From: JAUIAS01 sp030425395
GTDB taxonomy: Bacteria; Pseudomonadota; Alphaproteobacteria; Rhodobacterales; Rhodobacteraceae
Direction of reading: 5' to 3'
Assembly (NCBI GenBank): GCA_043553855.1
Contig: CP121336.1
Location: forward strand, 2,356,001 to 2,420,000
DNA length: 64,000 nucleotides
The notes below the pieces were generated by a model. The model was not told the origin of the DNA, did not search any database, and worked only from the letters and a program-made list of their open reading frames with translations. The position numbers and the translations under genes were made by a program. Of this stretch, positions 33,957 through 45,200 are shown piece by piece. Numbering within the stretch: the first letter of the stretch is position 1; the number at the start of each line of letters is the position of its first letter.

Positions 33957-35372
33957 ATGCTGAACCCAGTGACCCCCGCGTTCGAAGCCCGCCTGCGCGA
34001 CGTGCTGCCCGATCATGCCATCCGACAGGCGGCTCCGCGCTATCTCGAAGAACCGCGCGGGCGATATGCCGGTCAGGTGGGGCTGATGGTATCCCCGACA
34101 GATGTCGGGCAGGTGTCTGCCCTTGTTGCCGCGTGCAACGACGCCCGGGTCGGCGTGCTGCCGTATGGCGGCGGGACCGGGTTGGTGGGCGGCCAGATAT
34201 CCGAAGCATCCCCGGCCCCGGTGCTTTTGTCGATGGAACGGATGGCCGCCATCCGCGCGGTGTTTCCCGAGGAAAACGTCCTTATTGCCGAAAGCGGAGC
34301 GATCCTTGCCGATGTGCAGGCCGCAGCCGACCGGGCCGGGCGGTTGTTCCCGTTGTCGCTGGCCTCGGAAGGGTCGGCGCGTATCGGCGGCAACCTTGCC
34401 ACCAATGCCGGTGGCACCGGCGTCTTGCGGTATGGTAACGCGCGGGATCTGTGCCTTGGGCTTGAGGCGGTTCTGCCGGATGGCCGCATCTGGAACGGGT
34501 TGACGCGGTTGCGCAAGGACAACACCGGTTACGATCTGCGCAATCTTCTGATCGGGTCCGAAGGCACCTTGGGTATCATCACGGCGGCCACGCTGAAACT
34601 CTCGGCAATCCCGGCGGTTTCCGGGACCGGCCTGTTTGTCGTGGCATCGCCGAAAGCGGCGCTTTCGCTTTTGTCGATGGCGCGGGATGCTCTGGGCGAA
34701 GGCATCAGCGCGTTTGAATTGATCCATCGTCAGGGGTTTGATTTTCTCGCTGAAACGCTGCCGCAGGTTCGTCGCCCCTTTGATCAGCCGCCGGAATGGA
34801 GCGTCCTTATCGACGTGGGCCTGCCGCGCGGGTTGGATGCCCAAGGCGCGCTGGCCGGGCTGTTTGAAATGGCAATGCAAGAAGGTCTGGTCGATGACGG
34901 GCTGATTGCCCAGTCACAGGCGCAGGCAGATGAATTCTGGGCCGTGCGTGAACATATCCCCGAGGCCAATCGCCTGATCGGGTCCGTATCCAGCCACGAC
35001 ATTTCCGTGCCGCTTGGCGCGCTGGCCGAATTCATCACGCGTGGCGAAGAAGCGATCGCCGCGATCGGGGAATTCCGCATCAACTGTTTCGGGCATGTGG
35101 GCGATGGCAACCTGCACTTCAACGTGTTTCCGATGCCCGGCCGTAACCGGCAGGACCACGCCGAAGACCGCCCACGGATCAAGGCAGCAGTGCATGATCT
35201 GGTGCATGAACTGGGCGGGTCGATCAGCGCGGAACACGGGATTGGGCGGCTCAAGGTCGCTGATCTGGAACGCTACGGAGATCCGGTCAAGCTGGCTGCG
35301 ATGCGCGCCATCAAGGACGCGCTTGATCCCAACGGCATAATGAACCCGGGCGCGGTTCTCCGGGCCTCTTAA
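33957..35372 (+). CDS. FAD-linked oxidase (D-2-hydroxyacid dehydrogenase type)
   Basis: A 471-residue flavoprotein of the GlcD/D-2-hydroxyglutarate dehydrogenase group. The PCMH-type FAD domain shows PYGGGTGLVGGQ and GNLATNAGGTGVLRYGN. The C-terminal catalytic domain shows CFGHVGDGNLHFNV and SAEHGIGRLK, with the metal-binding histidines of this group. D-lactate, glycolate and D-2-hydroxyglutarate are all possible substrates. Its stop overlaps the apt stop by 4 bp, tail to tail. Confidence 0.9.
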   Translation: MLNPVTPAFEARLRDVLPDHAIRQAAPRYLEEPRGRYAGQVGLMVSPTDVGQVSALVAACNDARVGVLPYGGGTGLVGGQISEASPAPVLLSMERMAAIRAVFPEENVLIAESGAILADVQAAADRAGRLFPLSLASEGSARIGGNLATNAGGTGVLRYGNARDLCLGLEAVLPDGRIWNGLTRLRKDNTGYDLRNLLIGSEGTLGIITAATLKLSAIPAVSGTGLFVVASPKAALSLLSMARDALGEGISAFELIHRQGFDFLAETLPQVRRPFDQPPEWSVLIDVGLPRGLDAQGALAGLFEMAMQEGLVDDGLIAQSQAQADEFWAVREHIPEANRLIGSVSSHDISVPLGALAEFITRGEEAIAAIGEFRINCFGHVGDGNLHFNVFPMPGRNRQDHAEDRPRIKAAVHDLVHELGGSISAEHGIGRLKVADLERYGDPVKLAAMRAIKDALDPNGIMNPGAVLRAS

Positions 35373-35899
35373 AGCCCGTCGAAAGAACACAGGGCATGCA
35401 CGTTCATGCCCATGTCCTCAAGCACCTTGCGGCCGCCCAGATCGGGCAGGTCGACCACAAAAGCGCAGGATACGATTTCGCCGCCCAGACGTTCGATCAG
35501 GGATATCCCCGCCGCGCAGGTGCCGCCCGTAGCCAGCAGATCATCCACCACAAGAACCCGTTCGCCGGGTTGGATGGCATCGTCGTGGATTTCCACGACA
35601 GCCTCGCCATATTCCAGTTTGTAATCCTGGCTGATGGTGGTTCCGGGCAGTTTGCCCTTCTTGCGCACCGGGACAAACCCGACAGAAAGCTGATGCGCGA
35701 CTGCCCCGCCAAGGATGAATCCGCGCGCTTCCAATCCCACGACCTTGTCGATGGGCTGCCCGGCGTAGGGGTGCAAAAGCTGATCGATTGCCATGCGAAA
35801 CCCACGCGGATCGGCAAAAAGCGTGGTCACATCGCGAAACAAAATCCCCTCATGCGGGAAGTCGACGATGGTGCGGATGTAATCCTTGACGGTTTTCAT
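35369..35899 (-). CDS. apt: Adenine phosphoribosyltransferase
   Basis: A 176-residue purine salvage enzyme that forms AMP from adenine and PRPP. The PRPP loop is VLVVDDLLATGGT. FPHEGILFRDVTTL and GLEARGFILGGAVA are typical N-terminal motifs. Length is normal. It converges on the FAD oxidase gene. Confidence 0.96.
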   Translation of the reverse strand: MKTVKDYIRTIVDFPHEGILFRDVTTLFADPRGFRMAIDQLLHPYAGQPIDKVVGLEARGFILGGAVAHQLSVGFVPVRKKGKLPGTTISQDYKLEYGEAVVEIHDDAIQPGERVLVVDDLLATGGTCAAGISLIERLGGEIVSCAFVVDLPDLGGRKVLEDMGMNVHALCSFDGL

Positions 35900-36028
35900 G
35901 GGGGCTCCGTATTCGATGATGCTGCATTGCTACCATGCTGCTCCGCGCCCCGAAAGATCATTAGGGCTGACCGTGAGCTTTTGCCCGGCGTTCCGTCTGG
36001 TCATGGCAATGGCGGGTTGGAATGCAAT

Positions 36029-37456
36029 CTACGCGCGCGCCACCACCAGTCCGAACAGCAGAACCCAGCCAGTCAGCAGCGCGGCGCTTGCAAAAAAATA
36101 CCCTCCGTTCCAGCGACGGCCGACATGGCCCGCGCTGACGCCGCCGAATGCGCCGATCAGCAGGGTGGTGGCGGTGAATGGCGACGTCGCGCCGCTCAGC
36201 GACCAGCCGGCCACGATGGCGACCACGATGGCCGACGGTGATACGCCAAGGCTGGCCGGATCCGGGATCAGCGGGGCCAGCAGGGTGACTGCAAGAATCG
36301 GGTTCATGCCCAACTGCCCCAACAGCGGGATCAACCAGACGAACATGGCCAGCACGACCCATATCGGCCATTGCGTCAGGTCGACGCCCAAAGCGGCGAT
36401 CAGCGGTTGCAGCAGCGGTGCCCCGGCCGTGCCGATAAAGCCCGCCATCATCAGCAACGACAACTCACCGCGATATCCGGTCAGATCTCCGGTGACAAAT
36501 CCGGCCATGCGCGCCGGGGTGCCGACGCCGCCGTTGCGGGCCTGCATCACGGCCCAGCTTGCCGCGATAACCGGCACCACGACCAGCACGATGCTGACAA
36601 CCCGCAGCCCGGTCATCAGGTGCAGGCCGCCGACGCTGATGCCCAGCAACACCAGCAGGCCAAACAGCGGCAGGATCAGCGCCCAGTTGCCTTCGGCGGC
36701 GCGGCGTGGGGCAGGGGGGCGCGACAGTCGCGGCTTGAACAGGCTGTCCATCGCCCAGCCGCACAACAAAAGGAGCGCGGCTGAAACAAGGCCGGGCAAC
36801 AGCGCGCCAAACCATGTCGCGCCGGGTATCAGAGCGGTGGAAATCGCGAGAGAAAAAGCCAGAGGCGACCACGTCAGGGACGAAAGGAAGCCGCGCTGGA
36901 TCGCCAACAACATGCGCCGTGTGCGGTGACCACGCAATTCGGCATCGGGTTCGTCCCGCGCAGCTTGCGTGGCAAGGCTGCCCAGAAGCGAGATAGACCC
37001 ATAGTTGAGCAACAAGGCAAACAGATGCCCGCCACCCGTCAGGGCCGCATAGCGTCGCCCCGGTGCCTGCGCGGCCAGAAAATTGCCTGCCCGGCGCAGC
37101 GCGGGCGATGTTTCCGCAACATTTCTCAACGTCGCCAATGCAGCAAAGAACGAAGCGATGAACGCCGCCTTGTCCAGAGCCTCACTCGTGACGCCCAGCC
37201 AATCGTCCCGGTCGATCCAAAGCCACGCCACCAGAGCCAGCCCAACGATGATAAAGGCCCTGCGTGACGCCCGGACTCTCAGGAAATACAGCACGATGAT
37301 CGCGGCAGTCAGACCGCGAATGGCAACGTCTTCCCAAGGGCCGACCCAGAACGCGCCGGTTACCGCACCCCACGTCTGCATTGCGACCAGCACGGTCAGC
37401 ATCACAACGCCCCACGCGGCAAGGCGGTCAATGAAGGTGGTTTCGGTGTCGGGCAT
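36029..37456 (-). CDS. Multipass inner-membrane protein of unassigned family
   Basis: A 475-residue protein with about 11-13 hydrophobic helices and short charged loops, built like an ion or organic-acid transporter. Segments such as LLNYGSISLLGSLATQAA and GWSLSGATSPFTATTLL with re-entrant-like Ser/Thr/Gly runs recall the ion transporter superfamily, but no signature is firm. ATG 37456 is chosen since GGAAG lies before it and the first helix follows closely. No solute-binding protein is next to it. Confidence 0.7.
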   Translation of the reverse strand: MPDTETTFIDRLAAWGVVMLTVLVAMQTWGAVTGAFWVGPWEDVAIRGLTAAIIVLYFLRVRASRRAFIIVGLALVAWLWIDRDDWLGVTSEALDKAAFIASFFAALATLRNVAETSPALRRAGNFLAAQAPGRRYAALTGGGHLFALLLNYGSISLLGSLATQAARDEPDAELRGHRTRRMLLAIQRGFLSSLTWSPLAFSLAISTALIPGATWFGALLPGLVSAALLLLCGWAMDSLFKPRLSRPPAPRRAAEGNWALILPLFGLLVLLGISVGGLHLMTGLRVVSIVLVVVPVIAASWAVMQARNGGVGTPARMAGFVTGDLTGYRGELSLLMMAGFIGTAGAPLLQPLIAALGVDLTQWPIWVVLAMFVWLIPLLGQLGMNPILAVTLLAPLIPDPASLGVSPSAIVVAIVAGWSLSGATSPFTATTLLIGAFGGVSAGHVGRRWNGGYFFASAALLTGWVLLFGLVVARA

Positions 37457-37753
37457 GTGTCTTCCGGTTGGTGGGTGACAAAGCCGGTCGCCGCGCGACC
37501 CGCGCCCTTGGTTAGCGCATATTCGTCGCGCCGGAACAAGGGTGCGGCCCATGCATCAGGCGCAATCCGGCTTGCCCGCGTCAACATATCCCGCCTGCGT
37601 GCGGCTTTGTCCGGTTGATATCATCGTCCGTGTCGTCTAGGCGATGCGCAAAGCCGCGACTCTGCCGGGGTGCCGGACGGTGTCGCGCCTGACCGCTCAC
37701 CCATGCCGCTGCTGCGGTCCATCCTCATAAGTTTTGCAAAAAGGTAAAATCAG
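37457..37753. promoter_or_regulatory. Divergent intergenic region upstream of icd
   Basis: This region of about 297 bp separates the membrane protein gene from icd. It contains a 9-bp inverted repeat, GCGGCTTTG (37601-37609) and CAAAGCCGC (37649-37657), with a 39-base loop. On the minus strand an ORF of about 60 codons (37402-37587) crosses the membrane protein start, but support for it is weak. Promoters for both flanking genes should lie here. Confidence 0.4.
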
Positions 37754-39958
<2,205 letters not shown>

Positions 39959-39984
39959 TCCAGCGGATCACATCGACAAACGAA

Positions 39985-40012
39985 ACGGGCCGTCCCTTTG
40001 GGGGCGGCCCGT
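39985..40012. terminator. Convergent terminator between icd and the hydrolase gene
   Basis: ACGGGCCGTCCC, loop TTTG, GGGGCGGCCCGT form a long GC-rich stem 27 bp after the icd stop. On the minus strand the stem is followed by TTCGTTTG, so it can also end the convergent hydrolase transcript. Confidence 0.8.
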
Positions 40013-40063
40013 CTTGCATCTTTGGGGGCACCGGGGCCTCGATGCCCCGACAACCGTCTCCTG

Positions 40064-41386
40064 TTACGGGGCTTTGACCTCATAGCGCAGGCCCTTGGCC
40101 GTGCCCTTGGCGAACCCCTTCCAATAGCTGTGGTCCTCTTTTTCGCTGCCGTCGTCGTTCACCGACCAAACGCCATCGTTCGAATTGGCCACCAGATCCA
40201 GATAGCTGCCTGCCTTTGCATCCGCCTTGAGCGCACGGTTCAACCACGCGGTCACAAAGTGCTGTGCGATATTGTTCATGCGCGCCGTATCCCAAACCGG
40301 ATCGGTATAGTGTTCAGAGATGTTGAATCCCTTGGCTTCGCTGAAGTAATAGCTTTCCGCCGGGGCGGGCATCGGCGCGCCTGAATTGTGCCCGCCGTTC
40401 TCGTAGGTCAGCAATGCGTGCGGCAGGGCAGAGGCATTTTCCCAGATCGCGCGCACACCGTTTTCGTAAAGCGAAACATCGTCCTGCGAACCCGCGATGA
40501 ACAGCATGGGGATCTGGATGCCTGCCAGTCCTTCGGCATTCCAGAACCCGGTGTTCATCCCCCACGGGCCAAAGGCAATCGCAGTCTTGATCCGGCTGTC
40601 GGGCAGGGCGTTGTGCGTTTCGCTTCCGGCTTGATGGATGCCCAGCGTGCCATGCGGCCCGCCCCATGGATAGGCGACTGACGCCTCGGTCACGCCACCA
40701 CCAGCGGTGATGATCGCGCCATATCCGCCCATGGAATATCCGATAAGCCCGGTGTTGTCCGCATCGTAAAGACCGTCAAATTCGCCGCCGTCACTGGCCA
40801 TCTGTGCCATTTGCTCCAGCACGAACAACTGATCCAGAGATCGGTTCACAAGCGTTGATCCGAATGCCGCCTGGGTCCGGTAGGTGCTGTCCGTGTGATC
40901 AATCGAGGCCACCACATAGCCCTTGGACGCGATGTTTTCGGCCAGATGCGACAGCAGGAAACGATTGCCCGGATAGCCATGGCTGATCAGAACCAGCGGA
41001 TAGGCGTCATCCCCTGCGGCGGGCGCGGCATCGCGGATCGCGCGGCCATTCAGGACAACTTCGGTTGTTCCGTCGCGCAGGAACGCCTTGAACGTCGTGT
41101 CACCCGTGGCCTCGGCCTCGGCGGGATACCACATCTCGACCGTCAGAGGCCGGTCATAGGTGGGCAACGGATCGGGTTTCGGTGCCGCAGGATCAATGGC
41201 AAGAATGTTGACCTGACCCGGATTGACCATCTCAAGCTGGCGCACGCCCACGGTATGCGCGCCATATGCGGCCAGTTCCGGGGCGTTGGGCAATTGCGTA
41301 TCAATCCGGTTCTCGGCGGCGACAGCGCCGCCAATACAACCGGCGGCCAAGGCAGTTGGAACCGTGGTCAGAAATTTTTTCAGCAT
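40064..41386 (-). CDS. Secreted alpha/beta hydrolase (dienelactone/PAF-acetylhydrolase-like)
   Basis: A 440-residue serine hydrolase with a signal peptide (to about AVAA). The nucleophile elbow is GYSMGGYG and the oxyanion strand reads LVLISHGYPGNR. HNSGAPMPAP near residue 350 may hold the catalytic His. The start at 41386 is set by AAGGAGG 5 bases upstream and by the signal peptide. The MWYPAEAEA segment recalls predicted acetylhydrolases. The substrate is unknown. Confidence 0.82.
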   Translation of the reverse strand: MLKKFLTTVPTALAAGCIGGAVAAENRIDTQLPNAPELAAYGAHTVGVRQLEMVNPGQVNILAIDPAAPKPDPLPTYDRPLTVEMWYPAEAEATGDTTFKAFLRDGTTEVVLNGRAIRDAAPAAGDDAYPLVLISHGYPGNRFLLSHLAENIASKGYVVASIDHTDSTYRTQAAFGSTLVNRSLDQLFVLEQMAQMASDGGEFDGLYDADNTGLIGYSMGGYGAIITAGGGVTEASVAYPWGGPHGTLGIHQAGSETHNALPDSRIKTAIAFGPWGMNTGFWNAEGLAGIQIPMLFIAGSQDDVSLYENGVRAIWENASALPHALLTYENGGHNSGAPMPAPAESYYFSEAKGFNISEHYTDPVWDTARMNNIAQHFVTAWLNRALKADAKAGSYLDLVANSNDGVWSVNDDGSEKEDHSYWKGFAKGTAKGLRYEVKAP

Positions 41387-41571
41387 GTTGTCCTCCTTGT
41401 TTGCGCACAGCCTAGGGGCAACCGGCGCAATAGCAAGCCTGCAGGGATTTTCGTCACGGCACCCAAAACGGCAATAGCCACGACCCCGGCGCAGACCTCT
41501 CTGCACGGATACCGTGTTCCCGCACGCTGTTTTCTCAGCTGCTTGGACACGTTGCTGTGTTTCGGGAATGG

Positions 41572-42687
41572 TTAGTCGCTGCTGTGTTCGTCATAGGCCT
41601 CGGCGTAATAGGCCATGAAGATATCCAGCATTCCATTGTGGTGCGATTTTGTCTTGGCGTCCCAGCGTTCCACAAAGGTTTCCCAGGATTTTGCCTTGCG
41701 GTTATTGAGAAACCCGCCCTTGGATGTGCGCGCCTCGATCGCCTCGGGGGTAAGGTCTTCCAACAGCCGTTCCAGCGCCGGCTTCAAGGCCGTCTGGCTG
41801 GAGGTCTGGTGATCGCGGACATCGGCAAAGCTGTCGCGCAACGCGGTTGCGCCGCGCTGGAAACCGGGCCGTTCGGGACCGAACATCGCAGCGAGCGCCT
41901 GTTCGGGGGTCGGCATGAATTTGAGAGGGTTGTTACCCTCGCGACCGATCATCGTGACCTGCCCGGACCGCACCGAACGGCGGGCCGACGCGCGGTCGTG
42001 CAGAAGCTCGGACAATTCCTCGGTCAGGGTGCGCAGCGACTTGCCGATTTCGGTGGCCATTTCGATGGGGTCGCCGTGGCTCATCGTGCCGGGGGGCAGT
42101 CCGGCGGCTTCGCATATCGCCTCAAGGTGGCGCATATGGGTGTCTGATCCGCCGAGGCTTGCCTCATAAACGGCAACGGGGCGGTCGATATTCTTGACGT
42201 GGTGCGGACCGAGATCGGCGAAATTCACCGCAATCTTGTCACGGACCTGATCATAGACCGCACCTGACACACAGACATTGCCGGGTGTGGCCAGCGCCTC
42301 AAGGCGGGCGGCCACGTTCACGCCATCGCCATAGATATCGTCACCGTCGATGATGATATCGCCTACGTTGATGCCGATCCGCAGCACGATCTTGATTGGA
42401 TCGGTGGTTTCGGAATTGATTTCATGCATCCGCGTCTGAACCGCGATGCCGCATTCCACGGCATCCACCGCGCTGGCAAATTCCACCAGCGCCCCATCTC
42501 CGATCAGTTTGACAATGCGCCCGCCATAGTTGTCCACGCAGGGATCGAACACATGCTCGCGATGCGCCTTGAGCGCATCATGCGTGCCCTGTTCATTGGT
42601 CGCCATCAACTTGCTGAAACCGACAACATCGGCCGCAAGAATAGCGGAAAGTCTCCGGCGTGGGCGTCTTTTGGGCGTTTCGGACAT
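41572..42687 (-). CDS. Class III adenylate/guanylate cyclase domain protein
   Basis: A 371-residue protein whose first 190 residues are a class III nucleotide cyclase domain. LAADVVGFSKLMATNE holds the first metal Asp, and IGDGALVEFASAVDAVECGI the second region. IGINVGDIIIDGDDIYGDGVNVAARLEAL holds the catalytic Asn/Arg motif. The C-terminal 180 residues are helical and unrecognised, with no TPR repeats. It probably makes cAMP in the cytoplasm. A 12-bp palindrome lies 10 bp before the start. Confidence 0.9.
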   Translation of the reverse strand: MSETPKRRPRRRLSAILAADVVGFSKLMATNEQGTHDALKAHREHVFDPCVDNYGGRIVKLIGDGALVEFASAVDAVECGIAVQTRMHEINSETTDPIKIVLRIGINVGDIIIDGDDIYGDGVNVAARLEALATPGNVCVSGAVYDQVRDKIAVNFADLGPHHVKNIDRPVAVYEASLGGSDTHMRHLEAICEAAGLPPGTMSHGDPIEMATEIGKSLRTLTEELSELLHDRASARRSVRSGQVTMIGREGNNPLKFMPTPEQALAAMFGPERPGFQRGATALRDSFADVRDHQTSSQTALKPALERLLEDLTPEAIEARTSKGGFLNNRKAKSWETFVERWDAKTKSHHNGMLDIFMAYYAEAYDEHSSD

Positions 42688-42697
42688 GAACCAATTC

Positions 42698-42709
42698 CGT
42701 TACGTAACG
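42698..42709. promoter_or_regulatory. 12-bp perfect palindrome upstream of the cyclase gene
   Basis: CGTTACGTAACG lies 10 bp before the cyclase ATG on the minus strand. A perfect palindrome next to the ribosome site could be an operator for a dimeric repressor, perhaps acting on the cyclase gene itself. No regulator is known for it. Confidence 0.4.
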
Positions 42710-42869
42710 TTGCCGACACTAACTATCGCATCTGCAGCCGTCCACAGGGAATTCGTTTGCACGCATGGGTGTATGGACCGGCAACCGGTCTGGTGTGACG
42801 GGGCGCGGGGTTCAGCCTGCCTGCCGGTGGCCATCACATCGGAAAACCGCGTCGGGCCAGACGTGTATG

Positions 42870-43685
42870 TTAAACCGCCAGTCCGCGGCTCGCAAAATGC
42901 GCGGCCCCTTCCGCGATACGGTCGTAATTCTTGATTTCGACAATCAGGCGCGGTGCCGCACCGGTTTCTGCAAGCGCGGAAAATACCGCGTCAAAAGGCA
43001 ATGTCCCGTCGCCGGGAATCCAGTGCCGGTCGGCTTGGCCGTCGCTGTCTTGCAGGTGCACATGCGCCAGATCGGCCCCGGCGGCGTGCACCCATTGGGC
43101 AACGTCCGGCGCGTCGTGAACGGTTTCGGCCCAGAACGCATGTCCGACATCCACCGACAGGCGCAGCGCGCGCGTATCCGCCACCGCGACAACGGCCGCG
43201 CGATGGGCCGGATCCGTGTCGCGGATGTTCTCAAGAACCAGTTCAACACCCAGCGCTTCGGCCCGCAGCAGGGCAGGGGCCAGTGATTCGACGATTGCCT
43301 CTGTATGTGCGGCGTGTGCCCCCGGCCTGTTGTCTTGGTTATCCGCATCCCAGCGGTCGAATGGCGAATGCAGGACCATCTGATTGGCCCCCAGCCGCGC
43401 GCAGACGTCCAATGCCTGTGACAGTCGTCTTTGCACCACGACGCGCACGTCCTTGTCGCGCGTATCCAGCGAAAACCCCGAAAACGGACCGTGGATGCTC
43501 AGCCGTCCGTTCCAGCCATCCAGTTTCTGGTGCGCCATCTCGATGAAAAGCTCCGGTTTCTCCAGAACGTCGAGCATAGTGAATTCAGCGAGTTCCAGAT
43601 CCCGATCATGGTCGAACAGCCAGTTTCTATGGCGGTCGATATCCAGCACAGTCATCTGTGCGCCAATCACCGGAAGGCCAGTCAT
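42870..43685 (-). CDS. Sugar phosphate isomerase/epimerase-like TIM-barrel protein
   Basis: A 271-residue protein of the xylose isomerase-like TIM-barrel (AP endonuclease 2) superfamily. The metal-site pattern is seen in LVLENIRDT (Glu), LSVDVGHAFWAE (Asp/His), DLAHVHLQDSDG (His) and PRLIVEIKNYD (Glu). The frame is open further upstream, but ATG 43685 (MTGLPVIGAQ) begins the conserved fold. The substrate cannot be given. Confidence 0.85.
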   Translation of the reverse strand: MTGLPVIGAQMTVLDIDRHRNWLFDHDRDLELAEFTMLDVLEKPELFIEMAHQKLDGWNGRLSIHGPFSGFSLDTRDKDVRVVVQRRLSQALDVCARLGANQMVLHSPFDRWDADNQDNRPGAHAAHTEAIVESLAPALLRAEALGVELVLENIRDTDPAHRAAVVAVADTRALRLSVDVGHAFWAETVHDAPDVAQWVHAAGADLAHVHLQDSDGQADRHWIPGDGTLPFDAVFSALAETGAAPRLIVEIKNYDRIAEGAAHFASRGLAV

Positions 43686-43778
43686 ACGCGGTATCCTTTT
43701 CCCGGAATAATTGCACAGGACTTCATTAGGTGAAACCAAAGTTCTGGACGCGCGCGGTTTCGCGCCTAGTTCACAGGC

Positions 43779-44321
43779 ATGATGAGATTGATTTCGCTGT
43801 GTTTGATCCTGATGGCCACCGCCGTATCGGCGAATGACTGGGATGCGTTCGATCAACCGGGGGCGGTGGCGATCATGCGTCACGCGTTGGCCCCCGGCAC
43901 CGGCGATCCCGCGCGGTTTCGGCTGAACGATTGCACCACCCAGCGCAATCTGGATGCGCGCGGGCGCGCACAGGCCCGCGCCATCGGAGCGGCGTTTGCG
44001 GATCGGGGGATTTCGTTCGACGCGGTCTTTTCCAGCCAATGGTGCCGCACCCGCGAAACGGCGGAGCTATTGGACATGGGGCCGGTGTCGGACTGGCCGT
44101 CGCTCAATTCCTTTTTTGCCGATTTCAGCACCCGTGACGAACAGACACGCCAGACGCGGGAGCTTTTGCAACAGAACGCGGGACAGCGGCTGATGCTGGT
44201 CAGTCATCAGGTCAATATCTCGGCACTGACCGGACGCGGGACCAGATCGGGCGAGGTGCTGGTGATCCGGCTGGACGGCGACGCGGTTCAGGTGCTGGGC
44301 TCTATCCTGATCGCGCCCTAG
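43779..44321 (+). CDS. Secreted histidine phosphatase family protein
   Basis: A 180-residue protein with a signal peptide (to about AVSA) and the phosphohistidine motif in VAIMRHALAPG (RHA form). The later motifs FSSQWCRTRETAELL and LMLVSHQVNISAL supply the second Arg and His. It probably acts as a periplasmic phosphatase. Its stop overlaps the convergent DUF5665 gene by 4 bp. Confidence 0.87.
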   Translation: MMRLISLCLILMATAVSANDWDAFDQPGAVAIMRHALAPGTGDPARFRLNDCTTQRNLDARGRAQARAIGAAFADRGISFDAVFSSQWCRTRETAELLDMGPVSDWPSLNSFFADFSTRDEQTRQTRELLQQNAGQRLMLVSHQVNISALTGRGTRSGEVLVIRLDGDAVQVLGSILIAP

Positions 44322-44599
44322 CGGCCTGCGTTGATTTCGTTCACGATCTGGTTCGCCCAATCCCCGATCACCGGGATAAAGTTGATGGTGGACAGCGCCC
44401 AGACCAAAAGGGACAGCAACGCCGACGCCCCCAACACCGTGCCAAGCCCCACAGCAAGCCCGCGCGCAAAGTTATAGGCCAGCATACGCGGCAGCGAATT
44501 CATCACCCGTAGGTATTTGTGCTGGTTCAGCAATTCGACCTGCGCACGCAGTTCGGATACCTCGCGGGTCAGGTCATCACGGTCGTTGGTCTGGGTCAT
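44318..44599 (-). CDS. DUF5665 family membrane protein
   Basis: A 93-residue protein: a predicted coiled coil (REVSELRAQVELLNQHKYL) followed by a long hydrophobic part (ARGLAVGLGTVLGASALLSLLVWAL). The pattern and length match DUF5665. Function is unknown. It overlaps the hemerythrin gene by four bases (ATGA), so the two are translationally coupled. Confidence 0.85.
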   Translation of the reverse strand: MTQTNDRDDLTREVSELRAQVELLNQHKYLRVMNSLPRMLAYNFARGLAVGLGTVLGASALLSLLVWALSTINFIPVIGDWANQIVNEINAGR

Positions 44600-45144
44600 C
44601 CACTAAATCCTGTTTTCAGCATGACCGGGACGATCAGGTCTTCTTCGTCCTCCAGATGCCGGAAGAGCATTCTGCGGAAATCGGTAAGCTGATCCGCGAA
44701 TGGACCCGGCTCGCCACCTTGAAGAACCCCGTTCGCCCCTGTGGCCATCGCGTGCAGCAGGCTGTCCATGCTGTGATGGTCGGCGTCCAGAAGATCAAAC
44801 CCGCGCTCAAGCCGGGGATCGAGCTGTGACAGCTTTGGGAAATAATGGACGTCCTCGATCTGATGATGGCCATGCAATTCGTTCAACAGCATGCCCGCGA
44901 ACCGCGACAGGCGCGGCGCATAGGCATCAAACCCCATCTGTTTGTCCTGCAGGGCGATCACGTCCTGTTCAAGAACGCCGCACAACTGGCGAAACATGCC
45001 GTGCCGCTGCATCCAGAAATCGGCGAGCCGCCCGAAATTGGGGTGCTCCGCCCACCTCAGGCGCGGAAACTCGTGCAGCAATACGGTCAGCGCATCGGGA
45101 AGCGCTTGCCGCGTGGCAAGAGGGGGGAAATCGGTTCTATCCAT
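44596..45144 (-). CDS. Hemerythrin domain-containing protein
   Basis: A 182-residue protein of the hemerythrin/HHE type. Iron ligand candidates are in HGHHQIEDVHYFP, DADHHSMDSLLHAM and FRHLEDEEDLIVP, which give the His/Glu pattern of a diiron four-helix bundle. It may sense or bind oxygen or nitric oxide, which is inferred. It leads into the DUF5665 gene. Confidence 0.86.
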   Translation of the reverse strand: MDRTDFPPLATRQALPDALTVLLHEFPRLRWAEHPNFGRLADFWMQRHGMFRQLCGVLEQDVIALQDKQMGFDAYAPRLSRFAGMLLNELHGHHQIEDVHYFPKLSQLDPRLERGFDLLDADHHSMDSLLHAMATGANGVLQGGEPGPFADQLTDFRRMLFRHLEDEEDLIVPVMLKTGFSG

Positions 45145-45200
45145 ACGCCCGAGCTAGCCTGCAAGGCACCCTTGGACAAGGGGCAATCAAGACGTCCCCG

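Noticed and set aside
43686..44039. Upstream extension of the TIM-barrel isomerase-like gene
   Set aside because: It would overlap the histidine phosphatase gene in antisense, and the conserved fold begins at 43685.
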